From the NCBI RefSeq assembly GCF_002100145.1, contig NZ_JXQD01000036.1:62001-126000 (forward strand): a DNA stretch of 64,000 nt, written 5' to 3'. This DNA comes from Vibrio sp. qd031. Its GTDB lineage: Bacteria > Pseudomonadota > Gammaproteobacteria > Enterobacterales > Vibrionaceae. Positions 1-11,668 of the stretch are shown here, one piece after another (positions within the stretch are counted from its first letter, which is position 1; each line of letters opens with the position of its first letter). The notes beneath the pieces are model-generated. The model worked only from the letters and a program-made list of their open reading frames with translations, was not told the DNA's origin and did not search any database. Made by a program: the position numbers and the translations under genes.

Positions 1-2
1 TC

Positions 3-989
3 TCATTGTTTGTTCTCTACTAGTTCTATTGCGTGAGCAAGCGCAGTGCGTAAACTTCCTGTATCGGCAAGCCCTGTACCAGCTAAATCAAGGGCAGTGC
101 CATGATCAACTGATGTACGAATAAACGGAAGGCCTAGCGTAATATTGATAGACTCTCCAAATCCTTTAAATTTTAGCACGGGAAGGACCTGATCGTGATA
201 CATACCTAACACGGCATCGGCATCTTCTAGGTATTTTTGGTTGAAAATGGTGTCAGCAGGCAATGGCCCTACAATATCCATCCCTTGATCACGTAAGCGA
301 TCTAGGGTTGGAGTGATGACGTCAATTTCTTCTCTTCCTAAATGCCCATCTTCTCCCGCATGTGGATTTAAACCACACACATAGATCTTTGGACGTTCTA
401 TGGCAAACTTAGACACTAAATCGGCGTGTAAGATTTCCACAATGCTGGTCAGTCGTTCTGACGTTACTGCCTTTGAGACGTAAGCCAGTGGAATGTGCGT
501 TGTGACCAGTGCAACTCGTAAACCTTCAGTTGCCAGCATCATAACCACGAGAGGTGTCTGAGACTTTTCGGCGAAAAATTCAGTGTGACCGCTAAACGCA
601 ACACCAGCGCGATTGATCACGCCTTTATGGACTGGACCCGTAACCAAAGCATCAAATTCACCACTAAGGTTGCCCATCGCGGCCCGCTCAAGCGTTTTTA
701 GCACATAATGCCCATTTGCTTCATCCAAACTGCCTGCAACACAAGGTGATGACATCTCGATGTGGTCGACCGTTAATTCACCCGCTTGCGCAGGTGCTTT
801 TGGCGCTGTGGCGTCATACTCTTTGAGCGTAACCTCAATACCCAAAAGGTCTGCACGCTGTTTCAACAGCTCTCGATCGGCACAGACGACAATCTGATGT
901 GGCCAGCTTTGATGAGACAGTGATAGCACTAAGTCTGGGCCTATTCCTGCAGGCTCTCCTGGGGTTATTACGATACGCTTAGTTGACAA
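3..989 (-). CDS. pdxA: 4-hydroxythreonine-4-phosphate dehydrogenase PdxA
   Basis: PdxA oxidises 4-phosphohydroxy-L-threonine with NAD in pyridoxal-5-phosphate synthesis, in the cytoplasm. The protein begins with the family signature [12 protein letters not shown] and carries TGPVHKG, SGHTEFF and MYHDQ, which contain metal-binding His residues, followed by [19 protein letters not shown] near the C-terminus. I chose the TTG at 989 because GAGGAG lies about 7 bases upstream and the resulting 328 residues match the E. coli length (329). An in-frame ATG at 1004 has no ribosome-binding site. The start overlaps the 3' end of surA by 11 bases, so the two are translationally coupled. The surA-pdxA order is conserved in enterobacteria and vibrios, where ksgA normally follows, just outside the window here. 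Confidence 0.95.
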   Translation of the reverse strand: MSTKRIVITPGEPAGIGPDLVLSLSHQSWPHQIVVCADRELLKQRADLLGIEVTLKEYDATAPKAPAQAGELTVDHIEMSSPCVAGSLDEANGHYVLKTLERAAMGNLSGEFDALVTGPVHKGVINRAGVAFSGHTEFFAEKSQTPLVVMMLATEGLRVALVTTHIPLAYVSKAVTSERLTSIVEILHADLVSKFAIERPKIYVCGLNPHAGEDGHLGREEIDVITPTLDRLRDQGMDIVGPLPADTIFNQKYLEDADAVLGMYHDQVLPVLKFKGFGESINITLGLPFIRTSVDHGTALDLAGTGLADTGSLRTALAHAIELVENKQ

Positions 990-2283
990 CGTCGAGCTCC
1001 TCATCGGTTTCGATAAATTCGACATAGGCGCTGGCTCGAAGCTCTTGCAACCAGGTACTGACTTCTTCATTGAATTTACGGTTAAATAGTATTCGATAAG
1101 CGCGATTGCTAAGCGCAGAGTCCGTTCTATCGACTTCACGGCGGTCGAGCACTTCGACGATATGCCAGCCATGGACAGTTTTGAATGGATCACTAATCAG
1201 GCCAATGGGTAAGGTTTCGACTTGGTATTTAAACTCTGGGACGTATAGATCGGGTGTTTGATAACCTAACTCACCATCGCGCGATGCCGATCCAGGGTCT
1301 GCCGAAAACTGTTGTGCCAGGTCGGAAAAAGTCGCTTCACCACTGTTTATTTGGCGAATGTAGTTTTCCAATTGTTGCTTGGCACCATCGTCGCTAAGTA
1401 TCACCGACGTTTTGATCAGTATGTGCCTAGCGTTGACCTCTGTAACTGCAACCGTTTCGAGACCTTTGACGTCTTTGATTTTAAGAATATGAAATCCTGC
1501 TCCACTTCTAAATGGACCGATAATGGCCGATTTGCCTTGAGTCGTAATTTGATCGGCAAATATGGTCGGCATTTCTTCTTTTCGCAGCCAACCCCAGTCA
1601 CCACCTTCCAAGGCTTTTGGTCCTTTGGAGTAAGTAAGTGCTAACTTTGTAAAGTCCTCACCATCGTCAAGCATCTGCTTAATTTCTAGCGCCTGAGCTT
1701 CAACATCTTCTTTGGATTGATTGCTGTTGAATCTAAATTGGATATGCCCAATGTGATACTCAACACTCTTGTTGGTCTCTTCAGACAACAGCTTGCTGAG
1801 GTTTTCCACTTCCGCAGGTAATATACTTATTCTACGTCGAACCAGTGCATTACGTGCTTCAGATACCGCGACTTCATCGCGGATCTGTTCACGGTACTCT
1901 GCATAGGATAACCCCTGGTCGGCCACGCTTTGCTGCAGTTCAAGGAGAGTTTGATCGTTGTTTCGAGCAATGGTCGAGATGGCTTCATCAAGCCGTTGGT
2001 CGTTAATTCGAACGCCAATGCGCTCTGCTTCTTGTGCCTGTAGCGTATCTAGGATCAATTTATCCAGCACTTGATCTTTCAGCACATCTTCATCGGGCAG
2101 TGCTTGCCCTTTTTGAGCGGCACCCATACGAACTGATTTTAGTGATGCATCAATATCACTTTGTAGGATGACGCCATCATTGACGATGACAGCAACGCGA
2201 TCTAGCTGTTGCGTTGCAGCAATACTGTGTGAACTCAGCAGCACAGTTAGTGACACCGCAAGCAGCCGTTTAAAACTCATCAT
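979..2283 (-). CDS. surA: periplasmic peptidyl-prolyl isomerase and chaperone SurA
   Basis: SurA is the periplasmic chaperone that escorts unfolded outer-membrane proteins, including LptD, to the Bam complex. A signal peptide ([13 protein letters not shown]...SIAA) is followed by an N-terminal chaperone domain ([15 protein letters not shown]) and two parvulin domains, near residues 170-270 and 285-385 (HIGHIQFRF and [12 protein letters not shown] are their first strands). The C-terminal segment matches E. coli SurA ([21 protein letters not shown]) but ends with an extra acidic tail (ETDEELDV). Start candidates are ATG 2283 and ATG 2280. An upstream TTG at 2295 gives a longer, less family-like N-terminus. 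The gene lies 18-25 bases after lptD and overlaps pdxA, so the three probably form one operon. Confidence 0.96.
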   Translation of the reverse strand: MMSFKRLLAVSLTVLLSSHSIAATQQLDRVAVIVNDGVILQSDIDASLKSVRMGAAQKGQALPDEDVLKDQVLDKLILDTLQAQEAERIGVRINDQRLDEAISTIARNNDQTLLELQQSVADQGLSYAEYREQIRDEVAVSEARNALVRRRISILPAEVENLSKLLSEETNKSVEYHIGHIQFRFNSNQSKEDVEAQALEIKQMLDDGEDFTKLALTYSKGPKALEGGDWGWLRKEEMPTIFADQITTQGKSAIIGPFRSGAGFHILKIKDVKGLETVAVTEVNARHILIKTSVILSDDGAKQQLENYIRQINSGEATFSDLAQQFSADPGSASRDGELGYQTPDLYVPEFKYQVETLPIGLISDPFKTVHGWHIVEVLDRREVDRTDSALSNRAYRILFNRKFNEEVSTWLQELRASAYVEFIETDEELDVVN

Positions 2284-2301
2284 TACATTGTCCAAAATAT
2301 G

Positions 2302-4635
2302 TTAATTATCTAATCTAAATGGTCGGCCATAACCCAGAGCACCACTGTCAGAGCCTGAATCTGAGCCTAGTGCTTGTCCAAACCCAACAATACCAAAATT
2401 TATACCAAGGTTTTGTTCATATTCAGGTTCGCTGTTGTCGACACCAAGGTTTTCGTAAGAGCGGATTAAGTCGGAATAAGTAAAACCAATATACCAGCAA
2501 TCCGAGTTGTACCGTAAACTGGCAACCAACTCCAATGGGATACTTTCTGTTGTATCGTAGTAGTACTGTATGTTGGCTTGCCAGTTACGATTAATGGAAT
2601 AGCCAGTAACAAGACCGAGCTGAGAGATACCCTCAATAGTGATGTTTTCGGTATCAAAATCTACGGTGCTGTCGATGTAATCTTTTGTGACGTATCGGTA
2701 GTTACCCTGAATAAACCCTCGGCGGTGTCTGTACTCTAGACTGCTGTTTGCCGTCGCAAGTTCCCCTTGGTCAACAGAATAATAGAGACCACCATGGTAG
2801 TAGAGGTAGTCGTTAAAGTTAAAATCACCTTCCATTGCCCAAGCCAACTGATCGTCGTTAGGGGTGTCATACCGATCGTCTAAGTGAACGATTTGCCCGA
2901 ATGACAAGCTGGCTCGCTCTCGGTATTCATCGTCGTAGAAGCGAGTCGATGCGCCATAACTGATTTGGTTTGCAGCGACAATATCATCGACACCACTTTT
3001 CTTATGCGGCCTAAACAAACTGTAGTAGTCGCCTTGCAATGTTGTTGTATCGTAACTGCCGTAGACCCCTGATTGATCAACTCTACCAACGTATAGGTAT
3101 TGCACTGTGGGCTCGAGCGTTTGTGTATACCCACCAAACAATGAGGTATCGCGCTCTAGTATGAGTGTGCCGATCGAGCGAAATTGCGGGACAATCCTGA
3201 CGACTTCCTCTTCAAGTTCGTCTGCTCCAACATAGTTTTCAATATCTTGGTTGTAGTAGGTTCCTAGTATCCGCGCTTCTGTTATCGACGATCCCCAAGT
3301 GGTTACGAATGGGATAGTGGCACCAGGTTCTATATGGATTCTTGTCGCCCCCTCAGGTTGCACACTGGTCGTGCCATCTGTTTGAAAGCGCGTTATGTGA
3401 GAAATGACATCTAAGTCGAGGTATTTATATACTTGCGGTAGATAGTAGTTGGCTTCTAGTTGTGGCAGCATTTCATAGGGAAGGCCATCTTCAGCGTTTG
3501 GCTCATACAAAAGCTGGAAGCTACGAACTCTTAATGTGGTATCCCAATTTTGGTTGCGGTAAGAGGTATAGGCATCTTGAAGCAGTTGACCGTCTTCACG
3601 TTCACCAATGCTCGAGTCGATATCGCGGAAAAAGTAAATGTCGCTTACTTGTCCGTAATCGATACCAAACTTCCAGTTGCTATTATATATACCATTGTGC
3701 TGTAAACCCACCCCCCAACGGTCACCAAGGTCTTCATATAGTCTGTCTTCACTTAACCACTGAAAGTCGACTTGAGATCGTCCAAAGTCGCTGAGTAAGC
3801 GAAATTGGTTATCAAGTTGCAACCCGCGGTTTTGCATATATTTGATGTTGGTTTCGAGATCGTAATTTGGCGCAATGTTCCAATAAAATGGGATTTCCGC
3901 TTCAAAACCGTCTCGAGAACCGAACGCTACCGATGGGTAGAGAAAACCCGTTTTTCGCTCATCCCCGGTAGGGATAGTCATATATGGCATCCAAAAAACA
4001 GGGACTTCTTGGATCTCAAAGCGTGGGTTATGCAACGTGGCTGTCTGTTTATCTTGATCAATCTCGATCGAGCTTGCCTTAAATTGCCACGATTTATCGT
4101 CTTCGGGGCAAGAGGTTATTGTACCGTCTTCTAACTCGTAATAGTTTTTACCTTCAGAAAAGATAAGTTTAGCGGTGCCACGGCCTTGCTCGCACAGCAT
4201 TTCGTAGTCGGCATTTTCAATCGAGCTGTTGTTGGTATCGAGATCCGTTGTGACACGCGTCGCGTCAGTCTTGATTTGACCATCAGTCAGAAATACATTG
4301 CCTTCTGCAACTGCGATATTATCGGTTTCGTGGAAGGTGACGGTATCGGCTTTTAAAACTTTGACGCCTTGCGTAACAACTACATCACCTTCATAGCGAG
4401 CTTTATCACCGCGCTGTCCAGCCAATGAGTCTGCCTCAACATAGGTGGTTTGAGACTCAATGTCTTGATTTTCATCACTGTTGACCAAACATTGATCAAA
4501 GTTATCACCGAGAGCATGACTGCCATCAGTTGTGGTATTCTTGGTTGTGTCAGACTCTGCAGCCACAAAATTTGGCAACGCGCACAGTATGGCAAAGAGT
4601 AGGGTGCCAACTTTTGTGCGGGAATCATTATGCAT
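2302..4635 (-). CDS. lptD: LPS-assembly outer-membrane protein LptD
   Basis: LptD (Imp/OstA) is the outer-membrane beta-barrel that, plugged by LptE, inserts lipopolysaccharide into the outer leaflet. The 777 residues are close to the E. coli length (784). A signal peptide (TLLFAILCALPNFVAA) is followed by an OstA/LptA-like periplasmic domain (roughly residues 60-190) and a long C-terminal barrel rich in alternating aromatic strands. Four Cys residues remain after signal cleavage (about C49, C148, C176 and C713). The family uses two interdomain disulfides, and here the C-terminal adjacent Cys pair of E. coli is a single Cys (SDCWY). The tail carries a small SDSG repeat. It heads the lptD-surA-pdxA operon and is divergent from djlA. 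Confidence 0.96.
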   Translation of the reverse strand: MHNDSRTKVGTLLFAILCALPNFVAAESDTTKNTTTDGSHALGDNFDQCLVNSDENQDIESQTTYVEADSLAGQRGDKARYEGDVVVTQGVKVLKADTVTFHETDNIAVAEGNVFLTDGQIKTDATRVTTDLDTNNSSIENADYEMLCEQGRGTAKLIFSEGKNYYELEDGTITSCPEDDKSWQFKASSIEIDQDKQTATLHNPRFEIQEVPVFWMPYMTIPTGDERKTGFLYPSVAFGSRDGFEAEIPFYWNIAPNYDLETNIKYMQNRGLQLDNQFRLLSDFGRSQVDFQWLSEDRLYEDLGDRWGVGLQHNGIYNSNWKFGIDYGQVSDIYFFRDIDSSIGEREDGQLLQDAYTSYRNQNWDTTLRVRSFQLLYEPNAEDGLPYEMLPQLEANYYLPQVYKYLDLDVISHITRFQTDGTTSVQPEGATRIHIEPGATIPFVTTWGSSITEARILGTYYNQDIENYVGADELEEEVVRIVPQFRSIGTLILERDTSLFGGYTQTLEPTVQYLYVGRVDQSGVYGSYDTTTLQGDYYSLFRPHKKSGVDDIVAANQISYGASTRFYDDEYRERASLSFGQIVHLDDRYDTPNDDQLAWAMEGDFNFNDYLYYHGGLYYSVDQGELATANSSLEYRHRRGFIQGNYRYVTKDYIDSTVDFDTENITIEGISQLGLVTGYSINRNWQANIQYYYDTTESIPLELVASLRYNSDCWYIGFTYSDLIRSYENLGVDNSEPEYEQNLGINFGIVGFGQALGSDSGSDSGALGYGRPFRLDN

Positions 4636-4680
4636 TGAGTAGTACTATCCTATGTAACTAGATTTTCGGTCCATTAGAAT

Positions 4681-4709
4681 GGTTGACCGAGTCCGTGAGG
4701 AAATGTTCC
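4681..4709 (-). promoter_or_regulatory. candidate sigma-E type promoter for lptD-surA-pdxA
   Basis: Read on the minus strand, GGAACAT (4703-4709) is followed after 16 bases by TCAACC (4681-4686). This resembles the sigma-E pattern GGAACTT-N16-TCNNA. In E. coli both lptD and surA are driven by sigma-E promoters, which makes the match plausible. On the plus strand a perfect -10 hexamer TATAAT at 4711-4716 could serve djlA, but I see no good -35 for it. The element is read by eye only. Confidence 0.4.
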
Positions 4710-4790
4710 TTATAATAATGGAATTTGTGTCATCAAGCGAATTTTGATGCCGAGTTCTATAGATAAATTAGTCGATTGAGAGCAAATAGC

Positions 4791-5648
4791 ATGCATTATT
4801 TTGGCAAGTTGATTGGGGTTTTATTTGGTACGATGTTTGGCGGTTTTTTAGGCGCGCTCATCGGCTTATACCTTGGCCATCGATTTGATCGCGCCCGTGC
4901 CCGCGCCAACCACCCATTCGGTGGTACTTCTGGAGGATATCGAGGCACCGCCTCGCAGCAGCAGCGACAAAGCGAGTTTTTTAAAGCGACTTTCGCAGTA
5001 ATGGGGCATGTTGCAAAGTCCAAAGGGCAAGTGACTCGTCAAGAAATTGAGCTCGCTAGCAACATTATGCAGCGCATGCGCCTAGACCCAGAGCAAACTA
5101 GTGCGGCACAGGCGGCGTTTCGCGACGGTAAGGAGAGCGACTTTCCTTTAGACGAGATACTGCAAAAAGTTCGCACGGTAACGGCTGGTCGTTATGATTT
5201 GCTGCAATTCTTTCTTGAGGTTCAAGTCTCGGCGGCGTTCGCGGATGGCAGTTTAGATCCCAAAGAGCGCGCGATTTTACACACCATTGCTCAAGGGCTT
5301 GGGTTCAGTGCAGCGCAACTTGAACAACGTCTTCGTATGCAAGAAGCAGCATTTCGATTCCAGCAAGGCGGCTTTGGTGGCCATCACCAAGGGCAACATC
5401 AAGGTGGGCAATGGCAACAAGCGCCTAGCGCTGACCAATTAAAGGATGCGTTTGAGCTTATTGGTGTGAGTGAGGATGCGGATTCGCGTGAAGTCAAACG
5501 AGCCTACCGTAAACTGATGAATGAGCATCACCCAGACAAGCTGGTGGCGAAAGGTTTACCACCAGAAATGATGGAGATGGCTAAAGAAAAAGCTCAAGAA
5601 ATTCAGAATGCGTATGATTTGATTAAGAAAGAGAAAGGGTTTAAATAA
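4791..5648 (+). CDS. djlA: membrane-anchored DnaJ-like co-chaperone DjlA
   Basis: DjlA is an inner-membrane type III J-protein that stimulates DnaK and has been linked to envelope stress signalling. The N-terminus MHYFGKLIGVLFG followed by a Gly-rich hydrophobic stretch (to about residue 30) is the glycine-dimerising transmembrane segment typical of the family. A TerB-like helical domain (about residues 65-180) follows, then a His/Gln/Gly-rich linker (GGFGGHHQGQHQGGQWQQ), then a C-terminal J domain with the HPD motif in NEHHPDKL. The start at ATG 4791 matches the E. coli N-terminus MQYWGKIIG; an upstream TTG at 4776 only adds five residues. It faces away from lptD, as in other gamma-proteobacteria. 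Confidence 0.94.
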   Translation: MHYFGKLIGVLFGTMFGGFLGALIGLYLGHRFDRARARANHPFGGTSGGYRGTASQQQRQSEFFKATFAVMGHVAKSKGQVTRQEIELASNIMQRMRLDPEQTSAAQAAFRDGKESDFPLDEILQKVRTVTAGRYDLLQFFLEVQVSAAFADGSLDPKERAILHTIAQGLGFSAAQLEQRLRMQEAAFRFQQGGFGGHHQGQHQGGQWQQAPSADQLKDAFELIGVSEDADSREVKRAYRKLMNEHHPDKLVAKGLPPEMMEMAKEKAQEIQNAYDLIKKEKGFK

Positions 5649-5722
5649 AATGCTCGTTAGTATTGAATTGATAGAAGAATAGTTCAATTCAACAAGAGTA
5701 CACACAGGCTCATAAAGTTTTA

Positions 5723-5768
5723 CGCCCTGCTATTGATTGGATAAGTCCACTCCGTAACAGGGCGTTTT
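5723..5768. terminator. possible hairpin between converging djlA and DUF547 genes
   Basis: CGCCCTG (5723-5729) pairs with CAGGGCG (5758-5764), followed on the plus strand by TTTTCG. The loop is long (28 bases) and the U-tract short, so this is a weak terminator candidate. Its position between two converging genes supports the call. Confidence 0.35.
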
Positions 5769-5790
5769 CGTCTGCGATGAGTCGAGTCTG

Positions 5791-6585
5791 TTATTTCACT
5801 TCGTTCAGCGACCAGTCATAGTCAAATTTCACCTTACCTGAGAAATCCGCCAACTCTGGTCGTACTTCAGAAAGATGCTCAATGACACCATCACTTCCTC
5901 CAAAGTCGACCTCAAACCATTCGTAAATGGATGATAAGGTAAGTTGACCATTGGACAAGAGCACGCCTTTGTCGCTAGAAATATAGCTTTGCATCGCTTG
6001 TTGCAATAACTGTTCGGTATTGGCCTCAGTAAATGCACGTTGCTGTAGGTTGGGACAGCCGAGACTGGCACAGTTCACCGCATAGTGGGTGCGCGGTTCT
6101 TGCCAAATCGGGCGCAAAATTCTGTGCTCAATATCGTTCAGTGTCAGCGCTTGACCATTTATGGTTGTAATCTCTTTGTCCCAAGGACCAAAGCTAAATA
6201 GCCCGCCAATCTTAGTAATTGATTTTGTCGGGTAGTTATCCAAAATAATATCTATGGTATAGGCGTTATACAGGTTCACCCAAAACGCGTATTGCTGCCC
6301 ACGCGTGAGCTGGTGGGGGTTGACCTGACTCAGCTTTGATAAATACGCTTTTAATGATTGTTTATCTTGGGAAGTGACTTGATTGTATTTCACCAAGGTG
6401 TGCTGCCCTTGAACAACTAAATAGCTGTCCAGAAACTCTTGATAGGGCCGATGATCGATTTCTACAGCCTTGGCATCAGCAAAGGGTTGCCAGTACTCCC
6501 AAAGATCCGCTTTGGGGGCGGCGAACAGTGAGCAAGAAAAAACAACAGCGGTAAGCGTAAGTAGTCGATTTACAAAGGTGAACAT
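5791..6585 (-). CDS. exported DUF547-domain protein
   Basis: The protein has 264 residues. A Sec signal peptide (LLTLTAVVFSCSLFAAP) indicates export. The body is a DUF547 domain: AFWVNLYNAYTIDIIL, then HRILRP, then the conserved Cys segment HYAVNCASLGCPNL and the closing WFEVDFGG. DUF547 proteins are widespread in marine proteobacteria. A papain-like or thiol-based fold has been discussed for the family, but I know of no established reaction, so no function is assigned. The gene stands alone between djlA (convergent) and the leu operon terminator, with 70 bases to the terminator stem. Confidence 0.85.
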   Translation of the reverse strand: MFTFVNRLLTLTAVVFSCSLFAAPKADLWEYWQPFADAKAVEIDHRPYQEFLDSYLVVQGQHTLVKYNQVTSQDKQSLKAYLSKLSQVNPHQLTRGQQYAFWVNLYNAYTIDIILDNYPTKSITKIGGLFSFGPWDKEITTINGQALTLNDIEHRILRPIWQEPRTHYAVNCASLGCPNLQQRAFTEANTEQLLQQAMQSYISSDKGVLLSNGQLTLSSIYEWFEVDFGGSDGVIEHLSEVRPELADFSGKVKFDYDWSLNEVK

Positions 6586-6658
6586 TGAATCTTCCCTGTC
6601 AATATTTTGGTTAAGTGTACGTTAATTAAGACCCCATGGCTGGGCATTTACTTTCACT

Positions 6659-6707
6659 AAAAAAAACAAAAAGCCGCAACACTCATCGAAGGCGAGTATT
6701 GCGGCTT
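6659..6707 (-). terminator. rho-independent terminator of the leuABCD operon
   Basis: A 14-base stem pairs 6671-6684 with 6694-6707 around a short loop. On the minus strand the stem is followed by a T-rich run (complement of 6659-6672). It starts 17 bases after the leuD stop codon. Confidence 0.88.
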
Positions 6708-6723
6708 TGTCTATAAGATAGCG

Positions 6724-7326
6724 TTATTTTAGAAAGCTAGGAATATTGCTTTCAAAATCAGAGATTGCTTGCTCATGTTGCAGGGTTAGACCTATGTTGT
6801 CTAAGCCATTAAGTAGGCAGTGGCGTCTAAAAGAGTCAATCTCAAAGCTGTACTCTTTGCCATTAGCGCGCACCTTCAATGCCTCTAGATCGACTTCAAC
6901 GGTTGCCCCTTCGTTTCCTTCGACATACTCAAATAGTTCATCCACTTCAGCTTCGGTTAATTGAACCGGAACCATCTGGTTATTGATGGAGTTACCATAA
7001 AAAATGTCGGCGAAACTTGGTGCAATCATCGCTTTAATGCCGTAGTCGGCCAGTGCCCAAGGTGCGTGCTCACGCGATGATCCGCAGCCAAAGTTTTCGC
7101 GCGCGAGTAGAATACTTGCCCCTTTGTAACGAGGGTAATTTAAGACAAATTCTGGGTTTGCTTGTTGACCCGCATCGTCCAAAAAGCGCCAGTCGTGAAA
7201 CAGGTGTTTGCCAAAGCCTAAGCGAGAGACTTTTTGCAAAAACTGTTTTGGGATAATGGCATCGGTATCGACGTTGGCAGCATCTAAAGCGACCACAATA
7301 CCGGTATGTTGTTTAAATCCAGTCAT
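6724..7326 (-). CDS. leuD: 3-isopropylmalate dehydratase small subunit LeuD
   Basis: LeuD is the small (swivel) subunit of isopropylmalate isomerase, which with LeuC converts 2- to 3-isopropylmalate in leucine synthesis. At 200 residues it matches the family (201 in E. coli). Typical segments are [18 protein letters not shown] near the N-terminus, the substrate loop [16 protein letters not shown] and [13 protein letters not shown]. It is the last gene of leuABCD, 11 bases after leuC, and is followed directly by the operon terminator. Confidence 0.97.
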   Translation of the reverse strand: MTGFKQHTGIVVALDAANVDTDAIIPKQFLQKVSRLGFGKHLFHDWRFLDDAGQQANPEFVLNYPRYKGASILLARENFGCGSSREHAPWALADYGIKAMIAPSFADIFYGNSINNQMVPVQLTEAEVDELFEYVEGNEGATVEVDLEALKVRANGKEYSFEIDSFRRHCLLNGLDNIGLTLQHEQAISDFESNIPSFLK

Positions 7327-7337
7327 GAGTTATCTCC

Positions 7338-8738
7338 TTAGTCCAACGTACGAATATCAACAAAGTGACCTGCAATGGCAGCTGCTGCGGCCATCGCTGG
7401 GCTAACCAAATGAGTTCGCCCTTCACGACCTTGTCGCCCTTCAAAGTTGCGGTTTGATGTAGACGCGCAGCGCTCTTTTGGACCAAGGCGGTCATTGTTC
7501 ATAGCAAGACACATTGAGCAACCCGGCAGGCGCCATTCAAAACCCGCTTGCTTGAAGATCTCATCCAAGCCTTCCGCTTCAGCTTGCGCTTTAACTTGTT
7601 CAGAGCCAGGAACTATCAAGGCTTGAACATGAGAGGCAACTTGGCGGCCTTTGGCAACGGCTGCGGCCGCGCGCATATCTTCGATGCGTGAGTTGGTACA
7701 AGAGCCAACAAACACCTTATCGATGTTGTAGTCTGACAGCGCTTTGCCAGCTTCCAATCCCATATAAGCCAAGGCTTTTTCGGCGGAGGCTTTTTCGACC
7801 GGGTCATTGAAGCTCTCTGGTGCAGGAATTGGCTCATCCACCGCAATCACTTGACCTGGGTTGGTTCCCCAAGTTACTTGTGGTTTGATGTCAGCGGCTT
7901 GCAAGGTGACAACCGCGTCAAATTGAGCATCATCGTCCGATTTCAGCGTCGACCAGTAGGCTACTGCTGCATCCCAGTCGTCGCCCTTAGGTGCAAATTT
8001 ACGTCCTTGAATGTAGTCGAAGGTGGTTTGGTCTGGGGCGACAAGACCGGCTTTCGCGCCTAGTTCGATGGCCATATTACACACCGTCATGCGACCTTCC
8101 ATAGAGAGGGCTTCTATCGCCTCACCACAAAACTCAACCACGTATCCCGTGCCGCCTGCAGCGGTGGTTTTACCAATGATGGCAAGTACAATGTCTTTGG
8201 CGGTTACGCCTGGGTTTACGTGACCTTTTACTTCAATTTTCATGGTCTTGGCACGGCCCTGTTTTAGCGTCTGGGTTGCCAAAACATGCTCAACTTCTGA
8301 GGTGCCAATACCAAAGGCTAGTGAGCCAAATGCTCCGTGCGTCGCGGTATGAGAATCACCACACACAATGGTCATGCCCGGCAGAGTTATGCCTAGCTCT
8401 GGCCCCATAACGTGCACAATACCTTGGTATTTATGGTTGATGTCATACAAGGTGACGCCAAATTCTTCACAGTTTTTAGCCAGCGTTTGCATCTGGATGC
8501 GTGCCATATCACCAGAGGCATTAATGTCTTTGGTGGTGGTTGATACGTTATGATCCATAGTGGCAAATGTTTTGCCTACTTGGCGAACCGTGCGACCTTT
8601 TTCACGTAATCCATCAAACGCCTGTGGTGACGTGACTTCATGCACAAGGTGACGGTCGATGTACAAAATTGGGTTTTCACCCTCAGCCTCGACCGCAACG
8701 TGCGCATCGTAGACTTTTTCATATAGTGTTTTTGCCAT
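7338..8738 (-). CDS. leuC: 3-isopropylmalate dehydratase large subunit LeuC
   Basis: LeuC is the aconitase-fold large subunit that holds the [4Fe-4S] cluster of isopropylmalate isomerase. The three cluster Cys residues are visible in [13 protein letters not shown] and in GCSMCLAMN. Other family marks are [20 protein letters not shown] and [22 protein letters not shown] at the C-terminus. The 466 residues equal the E. coli length. The gene sits between leuB and leuD; a short perfect inverted repeat lies in the 82-base leuB-leuC spacer. Confidence 0.97.
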   Translation of the reverse strand: MAKTLYEKVYDAHVAVEAEGENPILYIDRHLVHEVTSPQAFDGLREKGRTVRQVGKTFATMDHNVSTTTKDINASGDMARIQMQTLAKNCEEFGVTLYDINHKYQGIVHVMGPELGITLPGMTIVCGDSHTATHGAFGSLAFGIGTSEVEHVLATQTLKQGRAKTMKIEVKGHVNPGVTAKDIVLAIIGKTTAAGGTGYVVEFCGEAIEALSMEGRMTVCNMAIELGAKAGLVAPDQTTFDYIQGRKFAPKGDDWDAAVAYWSTLKSDDDAQFDAVVTLQAADIKPQVTWGTNPGQVIAVDEPIPAPESFNDPVEKASAEKALAYMGLEAGKALSDYNIDKVFVGSCTNSRIEDMRAAAAVAKGRQVASHVQALIVPGSEQVKAQAEAEGLDEIFKQAGFEWRLPGCSMCLAMNNDRLGPKERCASTSNRNFEGRQGREGRTHLVSPAMAAAAAIAGHFVDIRTLD

Positions 8739-8751
8739 GTTGTGTTCCTTG

Positions 8752-8771
8752 TAGGCGGGCGGGCCCGCCTA
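8752..8771. repeat. perfect GC-rich palindrome in the leuB-leuC spacer
   Basis: TAGGCGGGC and GCCCGCCTA form 9-base arms around a 2-base centre (GG). It lies 14 bases from the leuC start codon. Its GC content is far above the neighbouring spacer. It could be an mRNA hairpin that adjusts leuC translation or message stability, or a small dispersed repeat. Confidence 0.6.
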
Positions 8772-8820
8772 ATCTAGAGTTCCATTTTGTTATAACAATT
8801 CTTTTTAGCCAGCGGCTTGA

Positions 8821-9999
<1,179 letters not shown>

Positions 10000-10002
10000 T
10001 TA

Positions 10003-11550
10003 CTAAACCGTCGCCACTTTTTTTTGTTTGATTTCGGCGATTTGGTCGGCGCGATGAATGCTGTTTATGACATGCAGCAATGCTTGCCCTGAGGCCTCAA
10101 CAATATCGGTTGAAATACCCGTACCGTGATATTTACGACCTTTATAGTTGGCGATAATATCAGCCTGACCCAATCCGTCTTCACCTTCACCTTTCGCAGT
10201 GAGGTCAAATTTGTCCAATACAATGTCATAACCTGTGACTCGGTAAATACATTGGTAAAGCGCATCTACAGGGCCGTTACCCACAGCCGCTTCAGAGGTT
10301 TCGGTATCGCCACATTGCAATTTAATGCTGGTGGTCGCCATCACACTGCCTGATTGCACGCTGAGGTAATTCAACTTATAGAAGTCGTCCTCATCACGCA
10401 AGTTTGAGAAGTGCATCAAGGCTTCTAGGTCGTAATCAAATACCTGGCCCTTGCGATCGGCAAGTTTCAAGAAGTCTTCATATAAAGCGTCTAAGTTATA
10501 CTCTTCCTCTTTATAGCCCATGCTGTCCATGTGGCTCTTCACCGCTGCACGACCGCTGCGAGAGGTTAAGTTGAGTGCTTGATTTTTAAGACCAATAGAC
10601 TCAGGTGTCATGATCTCGTAGGTGTTCTTATTTTTAAGCATGCCATCTTGGTGGATACCTGAAGAGTGACTAAAGGCATTGCCGCCCACAATCGCTTTGT
10701 TGTCCTGAATCGGCATGTTGCACAATTGGCTAACAAGCTTACTGGTGCGAGAGATTTCATCGTGTTTAATGTTGGTGCCAACACCTATTAAATTCTGACG
10801 AGTTTTTAGGATCATCGCCACTTCTTCTAGGGCGCAGTTTCCGGCGCGCTCACCAATACCATTGATGGTGCCTTCAATTTGGCGAGCACCGGCTTGTACA
10901 GCCGCAATAGAGTTGGCCACTGACATGCCCAAGTCATCATGGCAATGCACAGAAATGACCGCCTTATCGATATTAGGCACGCGATCAAACAAGGTTTGAA
11001 TGATGCCACCAAACTCGTTGGGAACGGTGTAGCCGACGGTATCTGGGATGTTGACGGTACTTGCGCCGGCGTTAATCGCTGCTTCTACCATACGACATAG
11101 GTTGTCGATGGGTGTGCGACCCGCGTCTTCACAAGAAAATTCCACATCGTCGGTATAGTTACGCGCATGTTTTACCGCTTTCACCGCCATCTCAACGACG
11201 TCGTCATAGCTGCGACGTAATTTGTCCTGTACGTGGATCGTTGAGGTAGAAATAAAGGTATGAATTCGGAATTGCTCAGCAACGCTCAGTGCTTGAGCGG
11301 CAGCGTCGATGTCGGCGGCAACGGCTCTAGATAATGCAGCGATACGACTGTTCTTAATGTGTTTGGCGATGGTTTGTACTGATTCGAAATCACCTGGTGA
11401 GGAGATAGGAAAACCAGCTTCAATTACATCAACGCCGAGACGCTCTAACGCAAAGGCTATTTGCAGCTTTTCCTTCACCGTCAAACTGGCTGAAAGGGCT
11501 TGTTCGCCATCGCGTAGCGTGGTGTCGAAGATAATGACCTGATCCTTCAT
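10003..11550 (-). CDS. leuA: 2-isopropylmalate synthase LeuA
   Basis: LeuA condenses acetyl-CoA with 2-ketoisovalerate, the committed and Leu-inhibited step of leucine synthesis. The N-terminal TIM barrel begins with [17 protein letters not shown] (metal and substrate residues R and D), and contains the [13 protein letters not shown] metal-binding His pair and [15 protein letters not shown]. The C-terminal regulatory domain (about residues 390-515) provides feedback inhibition. Length is 515 residues (523 in E. coli). It is the first structural gene of leuABCD, preceded by the leuL leader and attenuator. Confidence 0.97.
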   Translation of the reverse strand: MKDQVIIFDTTLRDGEQALSASLTVKEKLQIAFALERLGVDVIEAGFPISSPGDFESVQTIAKHIKNSRIAALSRAVAADIDAAAQALSVAEQFRIHTFISTSTIHVQDKLRRSYDDVVEMAVKAVKHARNYTDDVEFSCEDAGRTPIDNLCRMVEAAINAGASTVNIPDTVGYTVPNEFGGIIQTLFDRVPNIDKAVISVHCHDDLGMSVANSIAAVQAGARQIEGTINGIGERAGNCALEEVAMILKTRQNLIGVGTNIKHDEISRTSKLVSQLCNMPIQDNKAIVGGNAFSHSSGIHQDGMLKNKNTYEIMTPESIGLKNQALNLTSRSGRAAVKSHMDSMGYKEEEYNLDALYEDFLKLADRKGQVFDYDLEALMHFSNLRDEDDFYKLNYLSVQSGSVMATTSIKLQCGDTETSEAAVGNGPVDALYQCIYRVTGYDIVLDKFDLTAKGEGEDGLGQADIIANYKGRKYHGTGISTDIVEASGQALLHVINSIHRADQIAEIKQKKVATV

Positions 11551-11610
11551 TTTTAGAATCCTCTTAAGAGTGAATCGTTTGCTCTAGCATTTTTCTAGGG
11601 CGATAAGTAC

Positions 11611-11634
11611 AAAAAAACCCGCCTAGTGCGGGTT
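11611..11634 (-). terminator. leu operon attenuator
   Basis: On the minus strand, AACCCGC (complement of 11628-11634) and GCGGGTT (complement of 11616-11622) enclose a 5-base loop and are followed by a run of seven T. It lies between the leuL leader stop and leuA, where a transcription attenuator is expected. The Arg-Gly end of leuL overlaps a CGCGGGT segment that could pair alternatively with the ACCCGC arm. Confidence 0.85.
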
Positions 11635-11668
11635 ATCTATTTTGTGGTGTTTATGTTTCTTCCACAGC

